From positions 1 through 6,934 of the forward strand of contig SFFH01000099.1 in NCBI GenBank assembly GCA_004557905.1: a stretch of 6,934 nucleotides of DNA, written 5' to 3'. Position numbers and translations under genes: made by a program. This document shows, piece after piece, positions 6,648 through 6,934 of this stretch. Source of the DNA: Clostridiales bacterium (GTDB taxonomy: Bacteria > Bacillota > Clostridia > Christensenellales > Aristaeellaceae). A model generated the notes under the pieces. It did not search any database. It was not told the DNA's origin and was given only the letters and a program-made list of their open reading frames with translations. Positions within the stretch are counted from its first letter, which is position 1. Each line of letters opens with the position of its first letter.

Positions 6648-6716
6648 ATGGCAGCGCAAACATACAAGAAAAATACGGAGGACTTCAAAAAAGAAATTAC
6701 AAATCCATCCCACTGA
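6648..6716 (+). CDS. Possible 22-codon leader peptide upstream of the relaxase
   Basis: An ATG at 6648 opens a 22-residue frame (MAAQTYKKNTEDFKKEITNP then SH) ending in TGA at 6714-6716, exactly where the relaxase ribosome site AAAGGAGG begins. No convincing ribosome site precedes it. It could be a leader coupled to relaxase translation, a remnant of a small element gene of the kind often found near such relaxases, or chance. Kept as a weak call only. Confidence 0.2.
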   Translation: MAAQTYKKNTEDFKKEITNPSH

Positions 6717-6727
6717 AAGGAGGCCCC

Positions 6728-6934
6728 ATGGCGACCACACGCATCATTTCCATGCACGTCAGTCACGGCAAGACGATTGCCGACTGCCTGACTGACCGCA
6801 TCGACTACTCCAAGAATCCAGACAAGACACAGGGTGGCGAGCTGATCTCCGCCTACGAATGCGACCCGAAAACCGCCGACGCGGAGTTTCTTTACTCCAA
6901 GCGGCAGTACCAGACCATCACAGGGCGGGAGCAG
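6728..6934 (+). CDS. Relaxase/mobilization nuclease (Tn1549-like, MOBP type), N-terminal part only
   Basis: The first 69 residues are visible; the gene runs off the window. The start MATTRIISMHVSHGKTIADC, then IDYSKNPDKT (25-34), ISAYECDPKTADAEFLYSKR (41-60) and QYQTITGRE closely resemble the N terminus of relaxases in Tn1549/CTn-type elements. These enzymes cleave oriT through a catalytic tyrosine and stay attached to the 5' end of the transferred strand. Y27 in IDYSKNP is the likely motif I tyrosine (inference from MOBP relaxases); the metal-binding histidine motif would lie beyond the window. The start is fixed by AAAGGAGG at 6716-6723, 4 nt before ATG. It is on the same strand as mobC but separated from it by the CD1845-family gene and the minus-strand cassette. 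Confidence 0.88.
   Translation, partial: MATTRIISMHVSHGKTIADCLTDRIDYSKNPDKTQGGELISAYECDPKTADAEFLYSKRQYQTITGREQ

Noticed and set aside
1..6934. CRISPR array, tRNA or rRNA genes, insertion sequence ends
   Set aside because: No regularly spaced repeats, cloverleaf, rRNA-like stretch or transposase was seen; the cassette edges show no clear terminal inverted repeats or target duplication.

Overview
The window looks like part of the conjugation/mobilization region of a Tn1549/CTn-type integrative conjugative element from a GC-rich gut Bacillota (a clostridium of the Oscillospiraceae/Lachnospiraceae kind). This rests on recognisable element proteins (a giant SNF2-type helicase, a DUF3848/DUF3849 protein, MobC, a CD1845-family membrane protein and a MOBP-type relaxase), on strong AGGAGG-like ribosome sites, and on tightly packed genes with ATGA overlaps. 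The family names come from memory of protein sequences; no search was run.

Region 1 (2-4187, + strand) is a conserved element operon. It holds the C-terminal half of the helicase (2-2281), a frame-shifted continuation of the same protein (about 2256-2906), a DUF3848/DUF3849 protein (2903-3868) and MobC (from 3870). Two genes here look damaged. The helicase lacks about 20 family residues at 2253-2256 and changes frame there. The mobC reading frame has lost its usual stop and runs through a strong intrinsic terminator (4209-4246) into the start of the next gene.

Region 2 (4250-4691, + strand) has a candidate promoter, a small CD1845-family membrane protein (4325-4615), and an AT-rich spacer with a near-perfect 12-bp direct repeat flanking an inverted repeat.

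Region 3 (4692-6650, - strand) is a compact three-gene cassette transcribed against the element backbone: an XRE-type regulator (6404-6613), a 478-residue AlbA_2/GHKL-ATPase protein (4971-6407) and an 80-residue zinc-ribbon-like protein (4727-4969). The genes are translationally coupled. A perfect hairpin at 4692-4720 separates the cassette from the CD1845 gene. It sits between mobC and the relaxase, so it is either cargo or a local regulatory module.

Region 4 (6651-6934, + strand) is the divergent intergenic region and the first 69 codons of the relaxase (6728 onward). MobC and the relaxase would together form the relaxosome that nicks oriT for transfer. The XRE protein binding in the shared intergenic region could couple cassette expression to relaxase expression, but that is inference. 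The best candidate for an under-described unit is the XRE-AlbA_2-zinc-ribbon cassette in the mobilization locus.
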